A stretch of 33,162 nucleotides of DNA. Source: Bacteroidota bacterium. GTDB taxonomy: Bacteria > Bacteroidota > Bacteroidia > Cytophagales > Cyclobacteriaceae. The stretch's first letter is position 1; each line of letters starts with the position of its first letter. The stretch is from assembly GCA_023412765.1 (NCBI GenBank), contig JAEZBX010000268.1, forward strand, positions 1-33,162, written 5' to 3'. The notes beneath the pieces were generated by a model. The model did not search any database, had not been told where the DNA came from, and saw nothing but the letters and a program-made list of their open reading frames with translations. The position numbers were made by a program, and so were the translations under genes. Below are positions 24,930 to 32,942 of the stretch, one piece after another.

Positions 24930-25412
24930 TTATATCATGTGGGTCACGTTGCTGAGTTGACCCACATAGCGGTCTACCGTCACGCCAAATTTTCTTAGAA
25001 AGTCTACACCTTCATCCGATGCTATTCCTTTGTGTTCAGCATAGGAGTTTAAAAAAATGACTTTTTTGATCCGCATGGTAAAAATGATGCGTGCGCAGGC
25101 GAGGCATGGGGAAAGCGTCGTATATAATGTTGCGCCCTCAACCGAAATATTGTTTTTGACCGCATACAATATTGCGTTTTGCTCAGCATGAATTGCTAAT
25201 GAACAACCGCCTTTCGAATCGCGGGGGCATCCCACGTCGGGCCATTCTTCATCGCAGTTGTGCGTTCCAGGTGGCGGCCCATTATATCCTATAGAAATAA
25301 TCCGCGTATCTTTTGCCAATACAGCACCCACGTGGCGCTTAATACAGTGTGAGCGGCGTGCAAGGTTCACCGCCAGCTCCATATATATGTCATCAAATGC
25401 AGGACGACCCAT
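24930..25412 (-). CDS. dCMP deaminase (ComEB-type)
   Basis: 160 residues. The zinc-dependent cytidine/deoxycytidylate deaminase signature is complete: HAEQNAI at 75-81 (His ligand and catalytic Glu77) and TTLSPCLACAR at 98-108 (Cys103, Cys106). The N-terminal SIGYNGPPPGTHNCDEEW and the Cys/His cluster GCPRDSKGGCSLAIHAE are typical of dCMP deaminases, which turn dCMP into dUMP for thymidylate synthesis. The ComEB name reflects a family member in competence operons; no competence operon is here apart from dprA elsewhere. Start ATG 25412. Confidence 0.94.
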   Translation of the reverse strand: MGRPAFDDIYMELAVNLARRSHCIKRHVGAVLAKDTRIISIGYNGPPPGTHNCDEEWPDVGCPRDSKGGCSLAIHAEQNAILYAVKNNISVEGATLYTTLSPCLACARIIFTMRIKKVIFLNSYAEHKGIASDEGVDFLRKFGVTVDRYVGQLSNVTHMI

Positions 25413-25581
25413 CGTGTAAAATAAAGTCCCGAAGTTATCAGTCTGCCGATGAAAAAAAAATGCGGCGCTCCTTCATGAGTACGATTCATGGCAATCATCG
25501 CACTGATATCAGTCTACGCCATTCCATTTGTTATCAAACACCTTCTGACTCGCCCTTTGGAGTAGCTTTTCGCGGGTGACT

Positions 25582-25617
25582 AGCTGGCCCGTTACTTGCA
25601 TAGCAAGTAAAACAGCT
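25582..25617. other. Two-part stem-loop in the dCMP deaminase / DUF2911 spacer
   Basis: TTACTTGC (25592-25599) pairs perfectly with GCAAGTAA (25603-25610) around the 3-base loop ATA, and AGCTG (25582-25586) with CAGCT (25613-25617) outside it. The stem sits in the 310-bp divergent spacer 25413-25722, which has no supportable gene. It could be an operator or part of a leader RNA of the DUF2911 gene; nothing decides between them. Confidence 0.4.
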
Positions 25618-25722
25618 GCAATCCGGCAATTTTCGAATGACCGCTATTATCAAAAACACTTTGGAAATTCAATCCGAACTAGAATATTACCAGTTCAATT
25701 CAGCAATTATTATCTTTAATCC

Positions 25723-26262
25723 ATGATGAACACTAGAAAAATTTTTTTCTTCCTCGCGTTTCTTTTCGCGGCAACATCGATAAATGTTTGTGCCCAGGAG
25801 GCAGTTAAACAGCGGCCGAGTCCGTTAGCCATCGCAGCGATCCGCTACAAAGATGCTTACATTAAGATTACATATTCTCAGCCGGTGAAGCGTGGCAGAG
25901 AGATCTTCGGAAAACTTGTTCCTTATAACGAGGTGTGGAGGACAGGTGCCAATGAAGCTACTGAAATCACCACGACGAAGAATATTCAAATCAACGGTAC
26001 ATTATTAAAGGCAGGTACCTACTCCATATTTTCAATTCCACAAAAAGATAAATGGACTATTATTATTAATAGTGAAGTTGGCTTGTGGGGGGCATACAAC
26101 TATAATTCGAAGCTGGATGTGATGAGATTTGATGTGCCTGTTGCGCAAAGCGATGTCGTTTACGAGTCATTCACGATGGAGTTCAACCATCGGAATGAAG
26201 TTGCAGACCTTTTGCTGTATTGGGATAAAGTTAAAATTTCGATTCCTGTGAAATTTATTTGA
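25723..26262 (+). CDS. DUF2911 secreted protein
   Basis: 179 residues. Signal peptide (1-24, ending VCA-Q). The DUF2911 signature is complete: ITYSQPVKRGREIFGKLVPYNEVWRTGANEATEI (residues about 50-83), then INGTLLKAGTYSIFSIP, WTIIINSEVGLWGAYNYN and FTMEFNHRNEVADLLLYWDKVKISIPVKF. The family is common in Bacteroidota and has no assigned function. An in-frame second ATG follows at 25726. TATCTTTA (25711-25718) close to the start resembles a -7 box, so the transcript may have almost no leader. It is the first of three colinear genes. Confidence 0.92.
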   Translation: MMNTRKIFFFLAFLFAATSINVCAQEAVKQRPSPLAIAAIRYKDAYIKITYSQPVKRGREIFGKLVPYNEVWRTGANEATEITTTKNIQINGTLLKAGTYSIFSIPQKDKWTIIINSEVGLWGAYNYNSKLDVMRFDVPVAQSDVVYESFTMEFNHRNEVADLLLYWDKVKISIPVKFI

Positions 26263-26344
26263 TCTCACCGACTTTCTCAAAATAATGCTATCGAACGCTT
26301 CTCACATCACAACGAAACCTGGCGAAGACACCTACTGACCAATA

Positions 26345-26857
26345 ATGCAGACGTTAAAGATTATCGCTCTCCTCTCCCTTATATCTCAAATTTGTATCGG
26401 TCAGAATCTTTCCGAGCTTGAAAAGCGCAATGGCTTTAAGGATATTAAGCTTGGTATGGTGATCGACTCCGTAAAAGGATATAAACTTAAAAAGGAGTTT
26501 AAGGAGAAAAACGAATATCCGGCAAAACTATTTGAGGTGGAACATGAAGACTACACAAAAATAGGAGAAGTAAAAATTCATAAGATCGAACTCAAGACGT
26601 ACAAAGACCTGATATACGAAATCAATTTAATAACGGAGAAAGATTCCAGGTTAATGAAAGCATTGGAGTCGTTGTACGGCAAATCTGACTACGATATGAA
26701 GAATGAAACGTATTTTTGGAAAACGGATAGCCTCATACTGAAATTCAAATCGGAAGGAAAACAAAAGCTCCAAATGCTTTATGTTTCTTATATCGTTCAC
26801 AACATGATGAAGGCCGACAAAGACAAGAAAGTGGATGATATTGCAAATGATTTTTAA
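26345..26857 (+). CDS. Secreted protein of unknown function
   Basis: 170 residues with a signal peptide (1-19, ending CIG-Q). The mature part is charged and Lys/Glu-rich with an N-terminal GFKDIKLGMVIDSVKG. It then shows alternating short strands (TKIGEVKIHKIELKTYKDLIYEINLI) and a helix (KDSRLMKALESLYGKSDY), followed by strands (TYFWKTDSLILKFKSEGKQKLQMLYVSYI). This small alpha/beta outline recalls periplasmic proteins of unknown role; no family is recognised. It lies 82 bp after DUF2911 and 22 bp before the DUF1080 gene, so it is probably co-transcribed with both. Confidence 0.72.
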   Translation: MQTLKIIALLSLISQICIGQNLSELEKRNGFKDIKLGMVIDSVKGYKLKKEFKEKNEYPAKLFEVEHEDYTKIGEVKIHKIELKTYKDLIYEINLITEKDSRLMKALESLYGKSDYDMKNETYFWKTDSLILKFKSEGKQKLQMLYVSYIVHNMMKADKDKKVDDIANDF

Positions 26858-26879
26858 TAACTGACTGAACCTATATCTT

Positions 26880-27653
26880 ATGAAAGCTACACTGATAATT
26901 TCTGCGTGCCTTATCGCTACGCTCGGCTGCGCGCAAAATGATAATTTACCAAAGCCCGAGCTGACCGAAGTTTGGGAACCCGTGCCTAACATTGTGACTC
27001 CCGCGGCTCAACCTGGAGCACCGCCTTCAGATGCCATTGTCCTATTCGACGGAAAGAATCTCGACGAATGGATGTCACCCAAGTCTCCCTCTGGCCCGGC
27101 AAAGTGGACGCTGTCAAATGGAGTTGTCACCGTAAAGAAGGGAACAGGTCCTATTAGGACTAAGCGGAATTTTGTTGACTATCAATTGCACCTCGAATAT
27201 CAGATTCCTTCTTACATAACAGGATCTGGACAAAGTCGGGGCAACAGTGGTATTTTTCTAGGCGCAACCGGTGATGGTGATTCCGGTTATGAACTCCAGG
27301 TATTGGATGGATATAATAATAAGACCTATGTAAATGGGCAGGTAGGAAGTATATACAAGCAAGCCATTCCTTTGGCAAATGCTTCACGAAAACCAGGTGA
27401 GTGGCAAACCTACGATGTGATATGGACAGCGCCAAGGTTTAACGATGACGGATCACTAAAAAGTCCGGCACGTGTGACTGCATTTCACAATGGTGTGCTC
27501 GTACAAAATAATTTTGAATTGAAGGGTCAAACAGAATATCGCGGAGAACCAAAATACAAGAAGCATGGTCCCCTTCCAATAATGTTGCAAGATCACGGTG
27601 ATCCAAGCGAACCTATAAGCTTTAGGAATATCTGGGTCAGGGAGATTAAGTAG
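26880..27653 (+). CDS. DUF1080 (3-keto-disaccharide hydrolase-type) lipoprotein
   Basis: 257 residues. Lipoprotein signal with Cys 17 (IATLGC). The DUF1080 beta-jellyroll domain begins AIVLFDGKNLDEW, then AKWTLSNGVVTVKKGTGPIRTKRNFVDYQLHLEYQIP, NSGIFLGATGDGDSGYELQVLDGYNN, KPGEWQTYDVIWTAPRF, VTAFHNGVLVQNNFELKG, GPLPIMLQDHGDPSEPISFRNIWVREI. Members are annotated as 3-keto-disaccharide hydrolases or as laminarin/concanavalin-like binding folds; the true substrate here is unknown. A role in sugar utilisation fits the neighbouring sorbosone-dehydrogenase-like gene, which converges. Its stop codon (27651-27653) is immediately followed by the AAGTAGT palindrome. Confidence 0.88.
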   Translation: MKATLIISACLIATLGCAQNDNLPKPELTEVWEPVPNIVTPAAQPGAPPSDAIVLFDGKNLDEWMSPKSPSGPAKWTLSNGVVTVKKGTGPIRTKRNFVDYQLHLEYQIPSYITGSGQSRGNSGIFLGATGDGDSGYELQVLDGYNNKTYVNGQVGSIYKQAIPLANASRKPGEWQTYDVIWTAPRFNDDGSLKSPARVTAFHNGVLVQNNFELKGQTEYRGEPKYKKHGPLPIMLQDHGDPSEPISFRNIWVREIK

Positions 27654-27716
27654 AAGTAGTAAGTAGTAAGTAGTAAGTAGTACCACTTACCACTTACTAC
27701 TTACTACTTACTTTTT
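27654..27716. terminator. Palindrome of four plus four heptamers filling the convergent spacer
   Basis: Four tandem AAGTAGT units (27654-27681) are followed directly by two ACCACTT and two ACTACTT units (27682-27709), so the whole block folds into one hairpin. The ACCACTT units give A.C mismatches on plus-strand RNA but G.U wobbles on minus-strand RNA. A run TTTTT follows (27712-27716) on the plus strand, then the stop codon of the opposing gene (27718-27720). It begins on the base after the DUF1080 stop. Confidence 0.75.
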
Positions 27717-27717
27717 A

Positions 27718-28920
27718 TTATTTGTTATAGAATACTCTGTAGATTACCCCCGCCTGATCATCCGAAATCAGCATCGACCCATCTGCAAGCACAAGAACAT
27801 CCACGGGTCTTCCCCACGCTTTCTGAGCCTCTTCATCAAGCCAACCACTCGCAAATACTTCATGACCTGCAACCTTGTTGTCCTTTATCTTAACAAGCGT
27901 GACATTATATCCGCTCTTCTTGGACCGATTCCATGAGCCATGCAAGGCAACAAAAATTTGATTCTTATACTGAGAAGGAAATTGATCGCCGGTATAGAAC
28001 TTCAAGCCGAGTGGCGCAACATGCGCACCTAACTTGTCGGCCGGTGCAACAAAGTCGGAACAAGGTTTCTTCTTGCCAAATTCAGGATCTTTAACTGATC
28101 CTTCGTGGCAATAAGGGTAGCCAAAGTGCATTCCTGCCTTAGGTGCATGATTTAATTCACAGCTCGGTACATCATCTCCTAGCATATCCCGTCCGTTGTC
28201 TGTGAACCACAGCTCTTTTGTTGTAGGGTGCCACGTAAATCCGACCGAATTCCTAACGCCTTTGGCAAAAATCTCTCGCCCACTTCCATCAGAATTGATA
28301 CGTGTTATAGATGCATATATCTCCTTGTCAGGTTCACAAATATTGCATGGCGCACCTACCGGCACATATAACTTTCCATCAGGTCCAAACGCGATGTACT
28401 TCCAGCCATGATGCGTTTCAGTTGGATAATCTTCAACGACTGTTGTAGGTTTTGGTGGACTGTCAAGCTTGCTCTCAACGTCTTCAATTTTAGAGATCCT
28501 GCTAACCTCCGCTATGTATAAATCTCCATCTCGGAATGCCACGCCGTTGGGCATATTCAATCCAGACGCAATCACCCATTTCTTGTCGGCCTTATAATCG
28601 CCATTGGTATCCTTAATTGCATAGACCTTATCCTTGTCTTTATTGCCGACATATACCACGCCTGACGGGCTCACAGCCATCGATCTGGCATCCTCTACCT
28701 CTGCATAAACATCGATCTTGAATCCGGCGGGTAATTTGATCTTGTCAAGTGGAAGCGTTTTAACATAGTCTGTCAGCGCCGGTTCGCCACCGCTATCTTC
28801 ATCCTTTGAACTAGCGAACGTCGATGTGGCGTCCGAAGATAATTGGTCGTCACGATTTACATTGCCGCAGGCGATAATAAACGCGAGCATGCATGCGAAA
28901 GTTGATTTTGAGAAACTCAT
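27718..28920 (-). CDS. Sorbosone dehydrogenase-like PQQ/beta-propeller lipoprotein
   Basis: 400 residues. Lipoprotein signal with Cys 18 (FIIACG). The body is a six-bladed beta-propeller of the sorbosone/glucose dehydrogenase type: KLPAGFKIDVYAEVEDARSMAVSPSGVVYVGNKD, NMPNGVAFRDGDLYIAE, KYIAFGPDGKLYVPVGAPC, RINSDGSGREIFAKGVRNSVGFTWHPTTKELWFTDNGRDMLGDD, GLKFYTGDQFPSQYKNQIFVALHGSWNRSKKSGYNV, and WGRPVDVLVLADGSMLISDDQAGVIYRV. Members oxidise sugars in the periplasm with PQQ; whether this strain makes PQQ is unknown from the window. A few Cys pairs (CNIC, C..SDF) may form disulfides. It faces the DUF1080 gene across the palindrome. Confidence 0.88.
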   Translation of the reverse strand: MSFSKSTFACMLAFIIACGNVNRDDQLSSDATSTFASSKDEDSGGEPALTDYVKTLPLDKIKLPAGFKIDVYAEVEDARSMAVSPSGVVYVGNKDKDKVYAIKDTNGDYKADKKWVIASGLNMPNGVAFRDGDLYIAEVSRISKIEDVESKLDSPPKPTTVVEDYPTETHHGWKYIAFGPDGKLYVPVGAPCNICEPDKEIYASITRINSDGSGREIFAKGVRNSVGFTWHPTTKELWFTDNGRDMLGDDVPSCELNHAPKAGMHFGYPYCHEGSVKDPEFGKKKPCSDFVAPADKLGAHVAPLGLKFYTGDQFPSQYKNQIFVALHGSWNRSKKSGYNVTLVKIKDNKVAGHEVFASGWLDEEAQKAWGRPVDVLVLADGSMLISDDQAGVIYRVFYNK

Positions 28921-29048
28921 AGCGAGGGTTTAGAGTAGAAATGTATGCTTACTTATGGATATAAAACAACACCGTTCCATGAATGGTTAATCGCACTCAC
29001 AGCTAACGTGTGAGGTATTTCTGATCGAATAAATTCGTCCAAATACGC

Positions 29049-29056
29049 TATTTTTG
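29049..29056 (+). promoter_or_regulatory. -7 box (TATTTTTG) of the ABC-F gene
   Basis: TATTTTTG is an exact match to the Bacteroidota -7 consensus TAnnTTTG. It ends five bases before the ABC-F ATG (29062), so transcription would begin at or within a few bases of the start codon: a nearly leaderless mRNA. No convincing -33 box stands at the usual spacing, so the site is not secure. Confidence 0.4.
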
Positions 29057-29061
29057 CGGCC

Positions 29062-30972
29062 ATGATCTCTGTGAATAATATCTCCTACTTTATCGGGGGC
29101 CGCGCGCTTTTTGAAAACGCCAGCATGTTCATTAAACCGAATGATAAGATCGGGCTTATAGGACTAAATGGAAGGGGTAAGTCGACCTTGCTAAAGATAA
29201 TAAACGGAGAGTTTACCCTGGATGCGGGAACGATCAGCAAAAGCGGTGATTGCACAATTGGATTCCTTAATCAGGATCTGCTGTCTTATCAAACGGAAGA
29301 TTCCATTCTCACAGTAGCTATGGCGGCGTTCAAGGAGGTCGTAACGATCGAACGGCAGATCGAATCTATTATTAAAACATTGGAGACAGAATATTCCGAT
29401 GCATTAGTAGACAAGCTCACCAAGTTACAAGAGAAATATGATCACCTCGACGGCTACACCATTCAATCAAAAGCTGAGGAGGTACTGGAAGGTATTGGTT
29501 TTGGAACCGCAGATCTGCATCGCCCATTAAAGGAGTTCTCCGGAGGATGGCGCATGCGGGTGATGCTGGCAAAGTTGCTCCTGGAAAAGCCTTCGCTGCT
29601 GATGCTGGACGAGCCAACCAACCACCTGGACTTACCTTCCATTCAGTGGGTCGAAAACTATCTTCGTAATTATGAAGGTGCCGTAATAGTTGTATCTCAC
29701 GACAGAGTTTTTCTCGATAACGCAATTAGTAAGATTGTAGAAGTTACCCAACAGCAACTGGTGACATACGAAGGGAACTACAGCTTCTATCTTGAGGAGA
29801 AAGAACTGCGTCAGCAGATCCAGCAAAATGCCTACGAGAATCAACAACAGAAGATAAGACAAACTGAAAGGTTTATTGAAAGGTTCCGCGCCAAGGCAAC
29901 GAAGTCAAGACAAGTGCAGTCAAGGGTAAAAGCGCTTGAGCGCATGGATCTTATTGAGGAAGTTGTAGACGACACCGCTGCAGTAAATTTCAAATTTAAG
30001 TTCAACCAGCAGCCTGGTCGATTCATTGTGACGTTGAAAGACGTGTCGAAATCATATGGTCCTCTGGAAATATTGAGAGATACATCGATCTCTATCGAAC
30101 GGGGCGATAAGATTGCGCTTATCGGTGCAAACGGAAAAGGTAAGTCGACGTTGCTGCGTATCATCTCCAACACAGAACCTATCGAGGGTGAATGCACGCT
30201 CGGCTACAATGTTATCCCGGCGTTTTTCGCACAGCATCAACTTGAATCACTTAATGTAGAGAATGAAATTCTTGATGAGTTGAAACAAGCGGGATCCGGC
30301 AAATCTGAACAGGAGTTGCGCGGAGTACTCGGATGTTTTCTTTTTTCGGACGAGGATGTTTTCAAGAAGATCAAAGTTCTTTCCGGTGGAGAAAAATCAC
30401 GTGTAGCCCTGGCGAAGACCTTAATTTCCGAAGCGAATTTTCTTTTGCTGGATGAGCCAACCAATCACCTTGACTTTATTTCTGAAAATATTCTTATCCA
30501 GGCGCTTCAGCAATACAAGGGAAGTTTCGTTGTCGTTTCCCACAACAGGCATTTTGTTTCTCAGATTGCAAACAAGATCTGGTATATTGATGACAAGAAG
30601 ATTAAAGAGTACCCAGGCACTTATGAGGAGTACGAATATTGGAGGAAAAAGAATGAGAATGTTGCTAGTGCTCCAGCGGAATCGCCTAAGAAAGCGAAAA
30701 AAACAAAAGAGTCTACACCTCCACCTCCTCGAAACGACAACAAACTTAAGTTGCTAGAAAAAGATCTGAAGGCAATTGAAGAAGAAGTTAGTAGGTTGGA
30801 GGAACGACGGTCGCATCTCGAATCAGAAATGGCAAAGCCTGAAGTCTTTGGTAACTTCGAGAAGCTTCAACATGTCCAAAGTGATTTTGAAAAAGTGGAG
30901 AGCGAACTAAGAGAGGCTAATGTAAGGTGGGATCATGTGGCTACCGCCATCGATAAACTGAACGAATCTTAG
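29062..30972 (+). CDS. ABC-F family ATPase (translation factor type)
   Basis: 636 residues with two ABC cassettes and no membrane segment. First cassette: Walker A GLNGRGKST (34-42), signature FSGGWRMRVMLAKLL (159-173), Walker B LLMLDEPTNHLD (179-190). Second: Walker A GANGKGKST (355-363), signature LSGGEKSRVALAK (440-452), Walker B FLLLDEPTNHLD (460-471). The inter-cassette linker (about 236-319, Gln- and Arg-rich QQKIRQTERFIERFRAKATKSRQVQSR) is the ribosome P-site probing arm of the family. A basic Lys/Pro hinge (540-556) leads to a C-terminal coiled coil (560-636), as in Uup/YdiF. ABC-F proteins act on stalled or idle ribosomes; some give antibiotic resistance, which cannot be judged here. 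It shares its stop with the opposing barrel gene. Confidence 0.95.
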   Translation: MISVNNISYFIGGRALFENASMFIKPNDKIGLIGLNGRGKSTLLKIINGEFTLDAGTISKSGDCTIGFLNQDLLSYQTEDSILTVAMAAFKEVVTIERQIESIIKTLETEYSDALVDKLTKLQEKYDHLDGYTIQSKAEEVLEGIGFGTADLHRPLKEFSGGWRMRVMLAKLLLEKPSLLMLDEPTNHLDLPSIQWVENYLRNYEGAVIVVSHDRVFLDNAISKIVEVTQQQLVTYEGNYSFYLEEKELRQQIQQNAYENQQQKIRQTERFIERFRAKATKSRQVQSRVKALERMDLIEEVVDDTAAVNFKFKFNQQPGRFIVTLKDVSKSYGPLEILRDTSISIERGDKIALIGANGKGKSTLLRIISNTEPIEGECTLGYNVIPAFFAQHQLESLNVENEILDELKQAGSGKSEQELRGVLGCFLFSDEDVFKKIKVLSGGEKSRVALAKTLISEANFLLLDEPTNHLDFISENILIQALQQYKGSFVVVSHNRHFVSQIANKIWYIDDKKIKEYPGTYEEYEYWRKKNENVASAPAESPKKAKKTKESTPPPPRNDNKLKLLEKDLKAIEEEVSRLEERRSHLESEMAKPEVFGNFEKLQHVQSDFEKVESELREANVRWDHVATAIDKLNES

Positions 30973-31550
30973 CGCAATCCAAATCCTATCTGCACTACCA
31001 GACGGTTCATATCTTCTTCGACACGACTGCGAAATACCGGCGCAAAACTACTCCAGGGCTCGGGTTCATAAGAGTAATTAGCTCGTTGGAACTTGTGACC
31101 GACCATTAGATAGAGACTATATCTTTCCTTGGAGATACGGTAGCCAAGTGATGACGCTATCATCGTTCCACCATAGTCGCGATATTGAGGCATCCATGAA
31201 TCCTCCTCGCGCACGAGCCAGGCCTCGGAATATCCCGCATTGAATTGTACAAATAGCGCGTTGGATTTTATCCGCCCGAAATCATAGCTAACACTTCCAA
31301 ACACCGGAAGGGTTTTCCAATCGAAATAAGAATCGAAACCAATGCCGGCACCAAAAGCTGCCCGCTTTAATCTGACTCCATGCACGGTTGAAAGTGTAAC
31401 TCCCGTTCCCTTTCCCTCCTCTCCCATTAAACCTCCGGCCAGGAAAGTGTTGAAGTAAGTGACTTTTTTCTTTGGCACTTCAACATCCACCGTTTGAGCG
31501 GCAGCAACCAGATTAACACATACAAAAAGGAGGAGTAAACTAGTTTTCAT
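30969..31550 (-). CDS. Outer-membrane beta-barrel protein, unknown function
   Basis: 193 residues with a signal peptide (1-18, ending AAA-Q). The mature chain alternates polar and aromatic residues (VTYFNTFLAGGLMGEEGKGTGVTLSTVHG, FGAGIGFDSYFDW, VFGSVSYDFGRIKSNALFVQFNAGYSEAWL, RYSLYLMVGHKFQRANYSYEPEPW) and ends in a strand (NRLVVQIGFGLR). That is the outline of an 8-strand outer-membrane barrel. The start overlaps the LVIVD lipoprotein gene by 11 bases, so it is the downstream partner in one operon. Its stop overlaps that of the ABC-F gene (TTAG shared on opposite strands). Function unknown. Confidence 0.75.
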   Translation of the reverse strand: MKTSLLLLFVCVNLVAAAQTVDVEVPKKKVTYFNTFLAGGLMGEEGKGTGVTLSTVHGVRLKRAAFGAGIGFDSYFDWKTLPVFGSVSYDFGRIKSNALFVQFNAGYSEAWLVREEDSWMPQYRDYGGTMIASSLGYRISKERYSLYLMVGHKFQRANYSYEPEPWSSFAPVFRSRVEEDMNRLVVQIGFGLR

Positions 31551-32883
31551 GTTGTACGTCGATCGTGCTCAACAAGCGTATATCCTTAGGGTTAGAATAA
31601 TCATATTGAAAGAGACCATCCTCACCGATCATAATAAGCGTATTGTTGTAGGGAATGACGTCCGTTGCGTTAATGTTCTTGTAGTGGGCGAGCAGGTTTT
31701 TGTCGATGGTGTTTACGTCAGATGCGTCGAAAGCTTTCAGCCCATCGTTCCCATCACAGATAAATAAGGTCTTGTTGTCGATTCCCAATCCATGAGGATT
31801 AGTCATCGGATATGTATGCAGCAGCTGAGGTGCGCGCAAGTTCTCAATGTCAATAACCTCAAGTTGGTTTGTAAATCCCTGGCATGTATTGCCGGACCGC
31901 AGTGTTACATAGGCGTATTTATCATCGACAACCACAGGATCACAACTTTGTACATGTGCGTAAGTGCTTAGCTTTGCCGGCGCCTCGGGCGAAGAAAGAT
32001 CCATGATGTGCATACCGCTTGCCGACCCTATGAAGAGATTGTTCTTGTAGGGAAAAATAGTCTCGATGTCCCAGGCAAGGTATGACCTTGATTTGGCGAC
32101 AGGTTGATTCGCAATACTGATGTCGGCGACCTGAAGATCTCCGCCATCCAGCATATAGAGATAATCACCATTAATTGTAAATCTAGCCAAAGAACCGCCG
32201 ACACCCGGCCCAGAGCCAGAACCCGGAGTGACGGCAGTCTTTGAACTAAATGCAGCAGCCATGTCTGAGCTAACAGCTATTCCCATCTCGTAGTATACAC
32301 CTCCCCATGGCTGCAAATTCACTTCACAATCTGACTCGTTCAGATTTACAGTTTTCATTTCTTTCCAACTGGTGATTACACAGCAATTGGCATCAGTAGG
32401 CATTCCAAAGCTTCTATAGTTTTTAAAAACGCCTTCTAGTCTGCCTGTTTCTTTAATAGAACTTATATCTGAAATGTTGAAAGCGACAAGGTCTACATAG
32501 CTATCTGCATAAAGCGTATTCCCTTTGATAGCCATATCGAAATTGCCGGGTATCTTCAAAAATTTTCTTGGTGTGGGATGCGAAGGATTTCGGTTATCGA
32601 TTAGGTGGATACCTTCGCCAGGTTCATTAACAAACAGGTAACTGTCTTTGACATAAATCTTACCAACTCCTCCGATAGGCTGAGGTTCGGTCAGATCAAT
32701 ACTGGCGCGCAGTTCTTCAACAGTGGTATAGACAGGTTCGAAATAAACGTACTCACTTTGGATTTCACATTTATCCGTACAACCTTCTAACAGAATACTA
32801 ATTCCCAGAAGCACGGTAAGAAAAATAAGCGCATAGAGCGAAACGTGCATTCTCTTTTGCAGGCGATTGTCAAGGGTATCCAT
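31540..32883 (-). CDS. LVIVD-repeat (beta-propeller) lipoprotein
   Basis: 447 residues. A long n-region leads to a hydrophobic segment ending LLEGC (Cys 35), a lipobox with an unusual Glu at -2; ATG at codon 12 (MHVSLY) is an alternative start. The body contains LVIVD-type repeats: IHLIDNRNPSHPTPRKFLKIPGNF, LVAFNISDISSIKETG, LQVADISIANQPVAKS, MHIMDLSSPEAPAKLST, LEVIDIENLRAPQLLHTYP, LKAFDASDVNTIDK. They fold into a seven-bladed propeller in the family. A Gly/Ser/Pro-rich loop (GSGSGPGVGGS) breaks the middle. Probably a surface lipoprotein. It lies between the truncated barrel and the barrel gene 30969-31550. Confidence 0.85.
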   Translation of the reverse strand: MDTLDNRLQKRMHVSLYALIFLTVLLGISILLEGCTDKCEIQSEYVYFEPVYTTVEELRASIDLTEPQPIGGVGKIYVKDSYLFVNEPGEGIHLIDNRNPSHPTPRKFLKIPGNFDMAIKGNTLYADSYVDLVAFNISDISSIKETGRLEGVFKNYRSFGMPTDANCCVITSWKEMKTVNLNESDCEVNLQPWGGVYYEMGIAVSSDMAAAFSSKTAVTPGSGSGPGVGGSLARFTINGDYLYMLDGGDLQVADISIANQPVAKSRSYLAWDIETIFPYKNNLFIGSASGMHIMDLSSPEAPAKLSTYAHVQSCDPVVVDDKYAYVTLRSGNTCQGFTNQLEVIDIENLRAPQLLHTYPMTNPHGLGIDNKTLFICDGNDGLKAFDASDVNTIDKNLLAHYKNINATDVIPYNNTLIMIGEDGLFQYDYSNPKDIRLLSTIDVQHEN

Positions 32884-32920
32884 ATAACGGTGGGGTTATT
32901 TGAATACATAGACACGACCG

Positions 32921-32941
32921 CCTTTCCTAAAGTTGGAAAGG
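32921..32941. terminator. Short hairpin after the truncated barrel gene
   Basis: CCTTTCC (32921-32927) pairs with GGAAAGG (32935-32941) around a 7-base loop. It lies directly downstream of the truncated gene's stop on the minus strand and upstream of the LVIVD gene (59-bp gap), so it might pause or partly end transcription in the operon. No U-run follows. Confidence 0.3.
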
Positions 32942-32942
32942 G

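Noticed and set aside
29062..30972. Dedicated antibiotic-resistance ABC-F
   Set aside because: Sequence motifs are general to housekeeping and resistance ABC-F proteins; no resistance cassette or mobile context is seen.
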